This document shows, one piece after another, positions 42,590 through 51,615 of a stretch of 64,000 bases of DNA. Position 1 is the stretch's first letter; the number at the start of each line of letters is the position of its first letter. The stretch lies in NCBI RefSeq assembly GCF_016598615.1, contig NZ_CP066831.1, positions 496,001 to 560,000 of the forward strand, written 5' to 3'. Source of the DNA: Streptomyces liliifuscus. Its GTDB lineage: Bacteria > Actinomycetota > Actinomycetes > Streptomycetales > Streptomycetaceae. Under the pieces are notes generated by a model, which searched no databases, had not been told where the DNA came from, and saw only the letters and a list, made by a program, of their open reading frames with translations. Position numbers and translations under genes: made by a program.

Positions 42590-43378
42590 ATGCCGACCGG
42601 CCCACAACGGTTCTCACGGATCGTCACCGACAAGGCCCATCCCGCGCGGGTCTACGACTGGCTGCTGGGCGGCAAGGACAACTATCCGGTCGACGAGGCC
42701 GTCGGTGAGAAGCTACCGCCCGAGGCCAGGGACGCGGCGCGGCAGAACCGCCAGTTCATGCACCGGGCGGCCGCCTGGCTCGCCACGCAGGGCATCGACC
42801 AGTTCCTGGACATCGGAACGGGGATCCCCACCGAGCCCAACCTCCATCAGGTCGTTCAGGGCATCGTGCCGACGGCGAAGGTCGTCTATGCCGACAACGA
42901 CCCGATCGTCCTGCGTCATGCCGAGGCATTGCTGGTCAGCCTGCCCGGAGGAGTCACCGACTACATCGAGGCCGACGTCCGGCAGCCGCAGGGGATCGTC
43001 GAGCACGCCCGGCGCGTCCTGGACTTCAACCGCCCGATCGCGCTGTCGCTGATCGCGCTGATGCATTTCGTCCCCGACGAGCAGGACGCGCACGCCATCG
43101 TCCGCGATCTGGTCGCCACACTGCCGCCGGGCAGCTATCTGGTGCTTTCGCACGCCGCCTCCGATCTCTATCCGGAGCTTGCCGCACAGGTCACCGCCGA
43201 GTACGCCAAGGGCGGGATCCGGCTCGGCTTCCGGACCCGTGCCGAGGTGGAGCGCTTCTTCGACGGCCTCGACCTCGTTCCGCCCGGCCTGGTCACCGCG
43301 ACGGAGTGGGCTCCCTCGGGCAAGGAGCAGGAAGCCGAAGGCAGTGGCATCTACGTGGGAGTGGCCCGCACTTCGTGA
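42590..43378 (+). CDS. SAM-dependent methyltransferase (Methyltransf_19/DUF574)
   Basis: A 262-residue protein of the actinobacterial DUF574 family, expanded in Streptomyces. Typical features are PARVYDWLLGGKDNYPVDEAV at the N-terminus, the SAM-binding motif FLDIGTGIPTEPNLHQV, YADNDPIVLRHAEALL, and YIEADVRQP. The SAM fold is clear but biological substrates of the family are unknown. ATG at 42590 with GGAG eight bases upstream. It stands alone between the oxidoreductase and the antiporter gene. Confidence 0.92.
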   Translation: MPTGPQRFSRIVTDKAHPARVYDWLLGGKDNYPVDEAVGEKLPPEARDAARQNRQFMHRAAAWLATQGIDQFLDIGTGIPTEPNLHQVVQGIVPTAKVVYADNDPIVLRHAEALLVSLPGGVTDYIEADVRQPQGIVEHARRVLDFNRPIALSLIALMHFVPDEQDAHAIVRDLVATLPPGSYLVLSHAASDLYPELAAQVTAEYAKGGIRLGFRTRAEVERFFDGLDLVPPGLVTATEWAPSGKEQEAEGSGIYVGVARTS

Positions 43379-43468
43379 ATCGCGGGCTCTCCCCACGGAC
43401 AGCGTCGGCGGTGGCGGCGGTCCCCTCTTCGCCGGGTGCCGAATCCTGAGTGGGGTCAGACTTGTGGG

Positions 43469-45373
43469 GTGACCGTGCCACCTGAGACCTCACCCCCGTC
43501 GGGACAGACCCTCTGCGGCCAGGACACGCGCGGTCCTCTGAGTGTCTTCCTGCGGACGGAGACCGGCAGTGCCTCGGTGCTGCTCGCCGGCGCCCTCGCC
43601 GCTCTCGTCTGGGCCAACATCGCCGCCGGTTCGTACGAGGCGCTGTGGGGAACCGAGTTGTCGGTCCGTATCGGATCGGGCGAGGTGTCGCTGGACCTGC
43701 GCGAGTGGCTGAACAGCGGGCTGATGACGTTGTTCTTCTTCGTCGTCGGCCTGGAAGCACGCCGTGAGTTCGACATGGGCGAGCTGCGAGAACGCCGACG
43801 GATCACCCTGCCGCTGCTAGCCGGGCTCAGCGGCATGCTCGTGCCCGTCGCGATCTACCTGTCCGTCAACGCGGGCGAGGACTCCGTGCACGGCTGGGGT
43901 GCCGCGATGTCGACAGACACGGCCTTCGCGCTCGGCATGCTCGCCGTCTTCGGGACCCGGCTGCCCGGCAGCCTTCGGGTCTTCATCCTCACGGTCGCCG
44001 TCGTCGACGACTTCCTGGCGCTGGCCATCATCGCCTTCGCCTACAGCGAGGCCGTCTCCCTGCCCGCACTGCTGACCGCGCTCGCGCTCTTCGCCGTCGT
44101 CCTGCTGGTGCTACGCACCCTCGGCATGCGATTCCCTTCGCTGTACGCGATCCTGGGCGCGGCGATCTGGGTGGCACTCCTGAAGTCCGGGGTGGACCCG
44201 GTCGTGACCGGCCTTGCGATGGGCCTTCTGACCTATGCCCGCCCGGCGGAGCGCCAAGACCTGGAACGGGCCAGCAGGCTGTTCAGACGCTTCCGCGAAC
44301 AGCCGACCCCGGAACTCGAGCGCTCGGTACGACGTCAGATCGCCTCGACGCTCTCCCCCAACGACCGCCTCCAGCGGATGCTGCACCCCTGGACGAGCTA
44401 TGTGATCGTGCCGCTGTTCGCCCTCGCCAACGCTGGCATCACTCTCAGCGCCGACCAGTTGGCCCGGGCCTTCACTTCACCGGTCACCCTCGGCATCCTG
44501 TTCGGCTATGTCCTCGGCAAGCCGCTCGGCATCATCGGCGCGACCTGGCTCACGACGCGCCTCAGCGGAGGGCGCCTGCACCCGCCGGTCGGCTGGGGCG
44601 CCATCACGGCCGGCGGCACCCTGGCCGGGGTGGGCTTCACCGTGTCCCTGCTGATCGCCACCATCGCCTTCGACGGTGACGAGCTGGAGCAGGCGAAGGT
44701 CGGGATCCTGGCCGCCGTCCTGTGCGCCTTCCTCCTCACCTGGCTGGTCACCGGAGTGATCGGCGCCCTTCCGCGACACTCCCGTGCCCGCGCGCTCCTC
44801 GGCACCGGCCGGTCGATCGTCGACCTCAGCGATCCTGTCGACATGGACCGCGACCACGTACGCGGCCCCGTGGACGCACCCGTGACACTCCTTGAGTACG
44901 GGGACTTCGAGTGCCCCTACTGCGGGCTGGCCGAGCCCGTGGTGCGCGAGCTGCTCGCCGACTTCGGGGACGTGCGCTATGTATGGCGGCATCTGCCGCT
45001 CACCGACGTGCACCCGGGCGCCCAGCTCGCCGCGGAGGCCGCCGAAGCCGCCGCCCGCCAGAACAGCTACTGGGAGATGCACGAGCAGATGATGCGTCAT
45101 CAGGGAGAGCTGCGGCCCAGGGACCTGCTCCGCTACGCCGAGGAGATCGGTCTCGACATCGACCGGTTCCGCGCCGACCTGAGGGCCGGTACGGGAGCCG
45201 CCCATGTTGCCGCGGACGTGGAGTCCGCCGACCTCAGCGGGGTGTCCGGCACCCCCACGTTCTTCGTCAACGGCCGTCGCCATCACGGCGCCTACGACAT
45301 CGCCACCCTGTCCGCGGCCGTACGCGCCGCGCGGGCACGAGCAGCTCTCACGGGAGCGGGTCACGAGAACTGA
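43469..45373 (+). CDS. NhaA-type Na+/H+ antiporter fused to DsbA-like thioredoxin domain
   Basis: A 634-residue fusion protein. Residues about 15-425 are NhaA, with [13 protein letters not shown], the [11 protein letters not shown] segment, the paired aspartates in [13 protein letters not shown] essential for ion binding, and the [17 protein letters not shown] segment. Residues about 445-625 are a DsbA/thioredoxin fold with the redox motif [11 protein letters not shown] and the cis-Pro loop [12 protein letters not shown]. The fusion suggests redox control of, or chaperoning at, the antiporter, or a disulfide function at the membrane. The start is GTG at 43469; a GTG two codons later is also possible and no strong ribosome site is present. 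Confidence 0.92.
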   Translation: MTVPPETSPPSGQTLCGQDTRGPLSVFLRTETGSASVLLAGALAALVWANIAAGSYEALWGTELSVRIGSGEVSLDLREWLNSGLMTLFFFVVGLEARREFDMGELRERRRITLPLLAGLSGMLVPVAIYLSVNAGEDSVHGWGAAMSTDTAFALGMLAVFGTRLPGSLRVFILTVAVVDDFLALAIIAFAYSEAVSLPALLTALALFAVVLLVLRTLGMRFPSLYAILGAAIWVALLKSGVDPVVTGLAMGLLTYARPAERQDLERASRLFRRFREQPTPELERSVRRQIASTLSPNDRLQRMLHPWTSYVIVPLFALANAGITLSADQLARAFTSPVTLGILFGYVLGKPLGIIGATWLTTRLSGGRLHPPVGWGAITAGGTLAGVGFTVSLLIATIAFDGDELEQAKVGILAAVLCAFLLTWLVTGVIGALPRHSRARALLGTGRSIVDLSDPVDMDRDHVRGPVDAPVTLLEYGDFECPYCGLAEPVVRELLADFGDVRYVWRHLPLTDVHPGAQLAAEAAEAAARQNSYWEMHEQMMRHQGELRPRDLLRYAEEIGLDIDRFRADLRAGTGAAHVAADVESADLSGVSGTPTFFVNGRRHHGAYDIATLSAAVRAARARAALTGAGHEN

Positions 45374-45469
45374 CGTCCGGTTCCGCGACGGTCGTCCTCC
45401 GGTGCCGACGGGTCGGGGCAGAGCGAGCACTCGTCGTGCCTCGCCTCCGCGATGCCGTCGGACGGGGCC

Positions 45470-46084
45470 TCATGCCGCCGCGGGCTCCCACAGGAACCCG
45501 TCCGGGTCGGTGAAGGTCTCGGTGCCGCCGCCGATGGTCAGACAGTGGGACCCGCTGCCCTCCGGCGGGACTCCGGCGACCTTGGCCAGGCCGCGGCGTC
45601 CGTACAGCGACAGCTTGATGGGACTGGACGAACCGTCGAACTCGACGTACTTGCTGCCGAAGCTCTTCGCGACCGTGAGGCCGCGGTCGACGTAGAACTG
45701 CTTGGTCGCGGCCATGTCCGAGACGCCCAGCAGGACAACGATCTCGTCGATGTTCCGGCTGTCCGGGCCGGTGTCCTTCTTCGACGAGCTCGCGAGCTGC
45801 CAGATCGTCCCGTCCGGGGCCTGTACGACGCCGCCGTAGCCCCACAACGACTTCTTGGCGGGCTTCAGCTCGGTGGCGCCGGCGGCCAGGGCCGCGCCGA
45901 AGAAGCCGTTGACGATCGACGGCTGGGAGACCACGAGGGACACCGTGAACCCGCGGAAGCCGGATGTCGGCTCCTCCGAGGCCCGCAGACGTACTTCTTT
46001 GCCCAGGCCGAAGGCCTCCGTGTAGAAACGCTCGGCGGCCGTGGGGTCGGCCACCTCAAGGGTGAGGAACTCGATGGAAGTCAT
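45470..46084 (-). CDS. Glyoxalase/VOC-family protein, two-module
   Basis: A 204-residue protein with two VOC modules (about 1-110 and 120-200). It begins SIEFLTLEVADPTAAERFYTEAFGL, the common glyoxalase-fold opening, and the second module ends GGGTETFTDPDGFLWE. The usual metal ligands are not all present, so a binding or lyase role without metal is possible. The ATG at 46084 is preferred over a GTG nine bases upstream; with no ribosome site it may be leaderless. It converges on the antiporter gene. Confidence 0.8.
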   Translation of the reverse strand: MTSIEFLTLEVADPTAAERFYTEAFGLGKEVRLRASEEPTSGFRGFTVSLVVSQPSIVNGFFGAALAAGATELKPAKKSLWGYGGVVQAPDGTIWQLASSSKKDTGPDSRNIDEIVVLLGVSDMAATKQFYVDRGLTVAKSFGSKYVEFDGSSSPIKLSLYGRRGLAKVAGVPPEGSGSHCLTIGGGTETFTDPDGFLWEPAAA

Positions 46085-46123
46085 GAGATTCACGCTAGCC
46101 GCGACCCGGTGACCGGCGCTTCT

Positions 46124-47239
46124 TCAATCCTGATCGGTATGCCCACCTGGGTGCTGCCGGGGCCCGGAGCTGGGCTCCTCCCGGGCCTCCGGCTTCTGAA
46201 CGTCCGCTGCCTTCGTGGCCGCCTGGACGAACTGGGTCTTGTAGAAGACGCTGGACTGCCGTACGCCGTCGGTGTTCGAGTGGAAGCCGAAGGCCAGCCG
46301 TGCGGCGCCGGACGCCAGCCAGATCGCCATGCCCTGCGGTTCACGGCCGGGCAGTGACGCGCCGGCCGTCGTCTCCCACCGGTCCACGACGGTGGACTGT
46401 CCGGTGCCGTTCAGGTCGATGACCGAGATGTACGACGGGCCGTTCGCCGCGCCTTCCAACAGGTAGGCGTAGCGGCCGTAGACGGCGAAGCCCTGGAAGG
46501 GGTTGGCGGTCCCCCAGTCACCCCTGGACGGCAGGGCCCGTTCGGCCAGCCGGTGTTCCGGATCCTCGGTCAGCCGTCCCGCGCGGGCGTCGCTCATGGT
46601 GAAGCCGACAATGCGCGGCATGTCCGCGGCCACCTTGTAGCGCACCCAGAGCCGGTCGGTGGACGGATCGATCGCGGGCTGCGGATTGACCATGGTGTCG
46701 GCGATCGACGGTGTGCGGTCCTGGATCGCGGCGCTGGTCATCTCCAGCGTCGCCCCGTTGACGAACTTGAACCGTCCCACCTTGGTGCCGAACCCGGACG
46801 CGCTGCTCCACCACTCGGTCCACAAGTAGACGGAGCCCTGGTAGGGCTCCACGCCGATCTGGACCCCGTGGCCGAAGTTGTGCAGCGCCATCGCGCCGAG
46901 CTCGTTGCCGGAGAGGTCGGTCTTGGTGATCCACAGATCCCCGACGCGCTCAGGGTCCGTGTTCGACGTGTTGGTCTGGGCGAAGTAGATGTGCTGGTTG
47001 ACGTTGTCGTACGCGAACGACTGCATGACCCAGTTGGCGTGCAGGGACTTCCTCTTGACGGGATTGTCGCCGTCCCCGTCGAGCTTGAACCGCGGCGAGT
47101 CGTCCACTACTGCATGCGCGGGGCCGGCACCGAGCAGAGTGGTTCCGGCGCCGAGCAGGGCCGCGGCGGCCATGCCCCCGCCGGTGCCCAGCAGCCGCCG
47201 TCGGCTGAGACCAGGGTCGTTCGAACGTATCGGGTGCAT
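46124..47239 (-). CDS. Tat-exported TagC/P68-RBP-like beta-propeller protein
   Basis: A 371-residue exported protein. The twin-arginine signal is LSRRRLLGTGGGMAAAALLG, with cleavage near AHAVVDD. The mature part is strand-rich and repetitive (ANWVMQSFAYDNVNQHIYFAQ, GDLWITKTDLSG, FGHGVQIGVEPYQGSVYLW), matching my memory of the TagC/P68 receptor-binding-like propeller found in streptomycetes. The last 25 residues are hydrophilic and Pro/Gly-rich. Start ATG at 47239, GGAGACAC upstream. It is divergent from the GH92 gene with a 252-base region between. The role is not known; cell-wall polymer binding is a guess from the family name. Confidence 0.7.
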   Translation of the reverse strand: MHPIRSNDPGLSRRRLLGTGGGMAAAALLGAGTTLLGAGPAHAVVDDSPRFKLDGDGDNPVKRKSLHANWVMQSFAYDNVNQHIYFAQTNTSNTDPERVGDLWITKTDLSGNELGAMALHNFGHGVQIGVEPYQGSVYLWTEWWSSASGFGTKVGRFKFVNGATLEMTSAAIQDRTPSIADTMVNPQPAIDPSTDRLWVRYKVAADMPRIVGFTMSDARAGRLTEDPEHRLAERALPSRGDWGTANPFQGFAVYGRYAYLLEGAANGPSYISVIDLNGTGQSTVVDRWETTAGASLPGREPQGMAIWLASGAARLAFGFHSNTDGVRQSSVFYKTQFVQAATKAADVQKPEAREEPSSGPRQHPGGHTDQD

Positions 47240-47464
47240 GTGTCTCCAGGCACTGGATGGCTGATCCACCCATTCAAGCAAGCGGGTCGACGCGGTACCG
47301 GGAGTTTCTCCGCGGCGCGGGGCACAAGGCGCGTCGCGGAGGATGCTCACGACGTCCCGGTCCTGCACGGGCGTCGACGTCGGCGAACTCAACTGCGCAC
47401 GGCGGCGTTTGGGCCATTGACAGCGATCCGGTCGGCATGGCAGGTTCTCGGTCTGTCCAGCCGA

Positions 47465-47476
47465 GACAACGTTGTC
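47465..47476. promoter_or_regulatory. Perfect palindrome upstream of GH92 gene
   Basis: GACAACGTTGTC is a perfect 12-bp palindrome with the central ACGT step common in LacI-family operators. It ends 15 bases before the GH92 start codon and immediately before the AAGGAGGT ribosome site. The regulator is not encoded in the adjacent region. Confidence 0.6.
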
Positions 47477-47491
47477 AAGGAGGTCTGCCCG

Positions 47492-50400
47492 ATGCGGCTG
47501 TCCGTCAGACGGATAACGGCCCGCGCAATCGCTGTGGGCGTCAGCCTGCTCATTCCAGGCCTGCTGTTCGGGGGTGCGCTTCCGCCGGTCGCGGCCGCCG
47601 CCGAGCCGGTCTCCGACCCCGCCGCACTGGTGAATCCCTTCATCGGCACCCAGAACTTCGGGAACACCTTCCCCGGGGCCGCCGCCCCCTTCGGCATGGT
47701 CCAGGTCAGCCCGGACACCGGCGGTCAGGGCGGATACGACTATCAGCAGGACAAGATCCACGGGTTCAGCCAGACCCATCTCTCCGGGGTCGGCTGCGGT
47801 GTCTCCGGCGAGCTGCCCATCATGCCGACCACCGGCGCGGTCGACAGCGTGAACCCGGACACGTACCGCTCCAAGTTCTCGCACGACGACGAGGAGGCCT
47901 CCCCCGGCTACTACCGGGTGGGGCTGTCGACGTACGACATCGAGGCCGAGCTGACCGCCACGCAGCGTACCGGCTGGCAGCGGTACACCTTCCCGGCCAC
48001 CGGCGCGGCGAACGTGCTGTTCAACACCGGCAAGGCCAACCAGCAGGTGTTCGACTCCGAGGTGCACGTGGTCGGTGACCGCACGGTGGAGGGGCGGGTG
48101 CGTGCCGGAGGGTTCTGTGCCGGGAAGGACAAGCACACCGTCTACTTCACCGCCACCTTCGACCGGCCCTTCAAGGACCACGGCACCTGGCGCGGTTCAA
48201 CTCCCCAGCCGGGCACGCGCGATGCCGAAGGGGACGGTGCCAACGGTGCCTGGGTGACCTTCGACGCGACCGACGACCGGGACGCCGTCGTGAAGGTGGG
48301 CCTGTCGTACACCGGCATGGACGGTGCCCGGAAGAACCTCGCGGAGGAGACCGGCGACTCGTACGACTTCGACGCGACGCGCGCCGGGTTGCGCGCCACC
48401 TGGGAGAAGCAGCTCTCCTCGATCAGGATCGGCGGAGGGTCCCAGGAGCGGCGGAAGGTGTTCTACTCCGCGCTCTACCACGCCCAGTTGCACCCGAACC
48501 TGGCCGGTGACGTCGACGGCCGCTACACGGGGTTCGACGGCGCGGTGCACACCGCCTCCGACTTCACGCCGTATCAGAACCTGTCGCTGTGGGACACCTA
48601 CCGGCCGCAGAACCAGCTGCTGGAGATGCTGGAGCCACGGGTCGCGCGGGACGTGGCGCTGTCGGTCCTCGCGATCGGCAAGGACGGCGGGTGGCTGCCC
48701 CGTTGGGCCCTCGCCAACAGCGAGACCAACATCATGACCGGTGACCCCGTGACGCCGTTCCTCGTCGAGGCGTGGTCGAAGGGCCTGCTGGCCGGTCACG
48801 AGGACGAGGCGTACGCGCTGCTGAAGAAGAACGCGACCAGTACCCCGCCCGCCGATTCCCCGTACAACGGCCGCTCCGGCGTGGACCAGTACAGCAAGCG
48901 CGGCTACGTACCCTCGGGCCTGCAGCTGAAGAAGGACTGCGCGGACAAGGGCGGCGACAACGACTGCACCCACCCGGCTTCGGCGACCCTGGAGTACTCG
49001 GCGGCGGACGCGTCACTGGCCCTGATGGCCAAGGGGCTCGGGCACGGCTCCGACGCGCGGATGTTCGCGTCCCGCGGTCAGTGGTACCGCAATCTGTGGG
49101 ACTCCTCGATCGGCCAGTTCCGGCCGCGCACGACCGCGGGGACGTGGCTGACGCCGTACGACCCGGTCGAGGCGGGCCACCAGTTCCATGAGGGCGGCGC
49201 GTACCAGTACCAGTGGCTCGTGCCGCAGGACCCCGCCGGTCTCGTCGATCTGATGGGCGGCCGGAAGGCCACGGAGAAGCGGCTCGACTCCTTCTTCGCC
49301 TACGACAGGCTGCTCACCGACCCGGCGGGCACGGCGCGCGAGGACTGGATCTCCCAGCCGTACGACTACTACGGCAAGCCGACCTACAACCCAAACAACG
49401 AGCCCGATCTCCACGCGCCCTACATGTATCTGTGGGCGGGCGCGCCGGCGAAGACGGCGACCGTGGTGCGCGCCGCGATGACGCTGTTCACCAACGGGCC
49501 CGACGGCATGACCGGCAACGACGACCTGGGCACCATGTCGGCCTGGTACGTGTTCTCCTCGCTCGGCCTCTACCCGACGATGAGCGGCGGCGACTTCATG
49601 GCGCTGTCCAGCCCGCAGTTCGACTCGGCGGCCATCACGATCGGCCGGTACGGGAAGCGGCAGGGCGGAACACTGACGATCGACGCGCCGGGGGTGAGCG
49701 ACACCAACCGGTACATACAGCGGGTGTCGTTGGGCGGCCGGGACGTGAAGCGCACCTGGCTGGACTGGGACAAGCTCTCGCACGGCGGCACTCTGGTCCA
49801 CCGGCTCGGTGCGACGCCGTCGGGCTGGGGTACCGGTGCGGATGCCCAGCCGCCGTCGGTCAACCGTGCGGACGCCGACGGCCGACGGCACCTGGACGCG
49901 TCCCTGCGGAGCTCCTCCGACGTCGTCCCGGTCGGCGACACGGATCAGACCGCCCACCTGACCCTGGACGTCCTCGGCCAGGCCCCTGGCGAGCTGCGGG
50001 CGTCGGTGACGGCTGAGGCGCCCACGGGCTGGAAGGTGACGACAACTCCGCGCTCGCCACTGCGGATCCGGTCCCTGCACCTGCCCGTGCAGAAGACGGT
50101 GTCCGTGAAGGTGACCGTGCCGCCGGGCACCGCCACCGGGTCATATCCGGTGCGCCTCACGGTCGAGGCGAAGGGAGCGGGCACGGTCACCCGCGACGCC
50201 ACCGTCGAGGTGCGCCCGGCCGCGGAATGTGCGACGGCCACGGACAAGCAGTGCGCGGTGGACCTGAGCCGGGACATGGCACACGACGGGACGGCCACCA
50301 CGGACAAGCCCGGCCAGGGTGACTTCGACGGATCCGGCTGGAGTTACGACGCCGACCTGCTTCCGGCCGCCGGTCCTGTCACCTGGGACGGCGTGAAGTA

Positions 50401-50785
50401 CGAGGCGCCGGATCCGACCGGGACCGCGACGAACTTCGTCGAGGCGCGCGGCCAGACGCTGTTGCTGCCCGCCCGCAGTCACGGCACCCTGCGCCTGGTG
50501 GCGGCGTCGCACAACGGGCCGGTGACGACCGGGCTGACCGTCCGATACGCCGACGGCAGCAGCTCCGAGGTCCCGGTCGTGGTCGGCGACTGGGCCGGTC
50601 AGGCCCCTGATGGCAGCACCGTCGTCCTGGACATGCCCCACCGGATCAAGGCCGGCCAGGGCGTCGACGGGCCGCCGGTGCGGCTGTTCGGCAGTTCCGT
50701 CGAGCTGAACGACGCCAAGGAGATCCGCTCGTTGACGCTGCCGGACGACCCGCGGATCGAGGTGTACGCGATCACGCTGTCGTAG
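47492..50785 (+). CDS. Secreted GH92 alpha-mannosidase with NEW3-like C-terminus
   Basis: A 1097-residue secreted enzyme. A signal peptide (about 1-36, ending PVAAAAEP) is followed by the GH92 N-terminal lectin-like domain (ALVNPFIGTQNFGNTFPGAAAPFGMVQVSPD) and the alpha/alpha barrel with SLWDTYRPQNQLLEML and MTGNDDLGTMSAWYVFSSLGLYP-type segments (the latter holding the calcium and catalytic residues); motifs are quoted in parts. After about residue 770 comes a NEW3-like beta domain and a further carbohydrate-binding-like module to the end. GH92 enzymes are Ca2+-dependent exo-alpha-mannosidases. The ATG at 47492 has a near-ideal AAGGAGGT ribosome site, so the long open frame upstream is not used. 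Confidence 0.93.
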   Translation: MRLSVRRITARAIAVGVSLLIPGLLFGGALPPVAAAAEPVSDPAALVNPFIGTQNFGNTFPGAAAPFGMVQVSPDTGGQGGYDYQQDKIHGFSQTHLSGVGCGVSGELPIMPTTGAVDSVNPDTYRSKFSHDDEEASPGYYRVGLSTYDIEAELTATQRTGWQRYTFPATGAANVLFNTGKANQQVFDSEVHVVGDRTVEGRVRAGGFCAGKDKHTVYFTATFDRPFKDHGTWRGSTPQPGTRDAEGDGANGAWVTFDATDDRDAVVKVGLSYTGMDGARKNLAEETGDSYDFDATRAGLRATWEKQLSSIRIGGGSQERRKVFYSALYHAQLHPNLAGDVDGRYTGFDGAVHTASDFTPYQNLSLWDTYRPQNQLLEMLEPRVARDVALSVLAIGKDGGWLPRWALANSETNIMTGDPVTPFLVEAWSKGLLAGHEDEAYALLKKNATSTPPADSPYNGRSGVDQYSKRGYVPSGLQLKKDCADKGGDNDCTHPASATLEYSAADASLALMAKGLGHGSDARMFASRGQWYRNLWDSSIGQFRPRTTAGTWLTPYDPVEAGHQFHEGGAYQYQWLVPQDPAGLVDLMGGRKATEKRLDSFFAYDRLLTDPAGTAREDWISQPYDYYGKPTYNPNNEPDLHAPYMYLWAGAPAKTATVVRAAMTLFTNGPDGMTGNDDLGTMSAWYVFSSLGLYPTMSGGDFMALSSPQFDSAAITIGRYGKRQGGTLTIDAPGVSDTNRYIQRVSLGGRDVKRTWLDWDKLSHGGTLVHRLGATPSGWGTGADAQPPSVNRADADGRRHLDASLRSSSDVVPVGDTDQTAHLTLDVLGQAPGELRASVTAEAPTGWKVTTTPRSPLRIRSLHLPVQKTVSVKVTVPPGTATGSYPVRLTVEAKGAGTVTRDATVEVRPAAECATATDKQCAVDLSRDMAHDGTATTDKPGQGDFDGSGWSYDADLLPAAGPVTWDGVKYEAPDPTGTATNFVEARGQTLLLPARSHGTLRLVAASHNGPVTTGLTVRYADGSSSEVPVVVGDWAGQAPDGSTVVLDMPHRIKAGQGVDGPPVRLFGSSVELNDAKEIRSLTLPDDPRIEVYAITLS

Positions 50786-50805
50786 GCGGCCTCGCGGAGG
50801 CCGCC
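50785..50805 (+). terminator. Short hairpin after GH92 gene
   Basis: GGCGGCCTC (50785-50793) and its complement GAGGCCGCC (50797-50805) with a three-base loop begin at the last base of the stop codon. Confidence 0.55.
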
Positions 50806-50831
50806 GTCGGAGACCGTCCTCAGCCCCCCAT

Positions 50832-50870
50832 CCGCCTCCGCTCCAGCCCGTCCGGCCGGAGCGGAGGCGG
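50832..50870 (+). terminator. Second hairpin after GH92 gene
   Basis: Perfect 13-bp arms (CCGCCTCCGCTCC at 50832-50844 and its complement at 50858-50870) with a 13-base loop. Together with the preceding hairpin it forms a double terminator. Confidence 0.7.
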
Positions 50871-50886
50871 GGCGTATCTCTCTCGT

Positions 50887-50903
50887 TGAGTAGTGGTTAC
50901 TCA
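50887..50903. promoter_or_regulatory. Inverted repeat upstream of small secreted protein
   Basis: TGAGTA (50887-50892) and TACTCA (50898-50903) flank five bases. The spacing resembles a small dimeric repressor site. It lies about 135 bases upstream of the gene at 51037. Confidence 0.4.
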
Positions 50904-51036
50904 TGCCATGCCGCAGCAGCGCGAGGCACTCTCTCTACTGGCTCGTCGGGCCAGGCGAAACCTTCCGGTAGGGGCGAGCGGTTCATGTGCGGGCTCAGCG
51001 GAGCCGTGCACAGTCGGCATGCATCAGGAGGCAGGT

Positions 51037-51420
51037 ATGAGAGGCAAGTTACGACGAAGAGGCGCCATGGCCGCGCTGGTCGCGGCGCTGAGTGCCGGTG
51101 GGATGGTTCTGTCGACCGTGTCCGCGTCGGCGGCCGCGTCCGCGTCCGCGCTGCTCAGGGTGGAGGTCGGGGCGGCTGTCTTCAACGGCCGCAACCTGGC
51201 CTCCGGTACGGTCGGAGTCCCGGATCTCTGGGCCGGGGATGTACTTCTCGCCACCTGCTGGAGCACCGGCGAGAACCTCGGTGGAGGCAACCGTTGGTAC
51301 CTCACCGTGTACGAGCGCTACAACCACCTCAACGGGCTTGAGCTGACGGTGACCGGGTGGACTTACGCGCCGTTCGTGGACAACAGTGCCGCTTCGAATG
51401 GCACCATCACGCGCTGCTGA
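51037..51420 (+). CDS. Small secreted protein, unknown function
   Basis: A 127-residue protein with an N-terminal Arg-rich region and hydrophobic core (AMAALVAALSAGGMVLSTV) ending near SASAAASA, a clear signal peptide. The mature domain of about 95 residues has two cysteines (LLATCWSTGEN and the final C-terminal Cys) that could form a disulfide, and aromatic strands (NRWYLTVYERYNHLNG, LTVTGWTYAPFVD). This resembles the many SH3-like or lectin-like small exported proteins of Streptomyces, but I do not recognise the family. The ATG at 51037 has CAGGAGG upstream, and starts further upstream would precede the signal with a non-coding leader. Confidence 0.7.
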   Translation: MRGKLRRRGAMAALVAALSAGGMVLSTVSASAAASASALLRVEVGAAVFNGRNLASGTVGVPDLWAGDVLLATCWSTGENLGGGNRWYLTVYERYNHLNGLELTVTGWTYAPFVDNSAASNGTITRC

Positions 51421-51615
51421 TCTGATGGGCGTTACGCCTTTTCCACCGTGAACGTGCTGGTCAGCGATCCAACGCACCTCCGGTGCGCGCCCAGGGCGGG
51501 GTCAATCCCGTGGCGCGCGCCGGAGGTTTTTCCTGCCGTCGAGCTGTTTGCCTATTGGGCAAATAAAATGGCCCCATGGGGGCTCCCAGCTACTGGCCGA
51601 CCTGGCCGCCTTCGG

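Noticed and set aside
46553..47491. Upstream extension of the GH92 frame
   Set aside because: It overlaps the minus-strand TagC-like gene, while the signal peptide and AAGGAGGT place the start at 47492.
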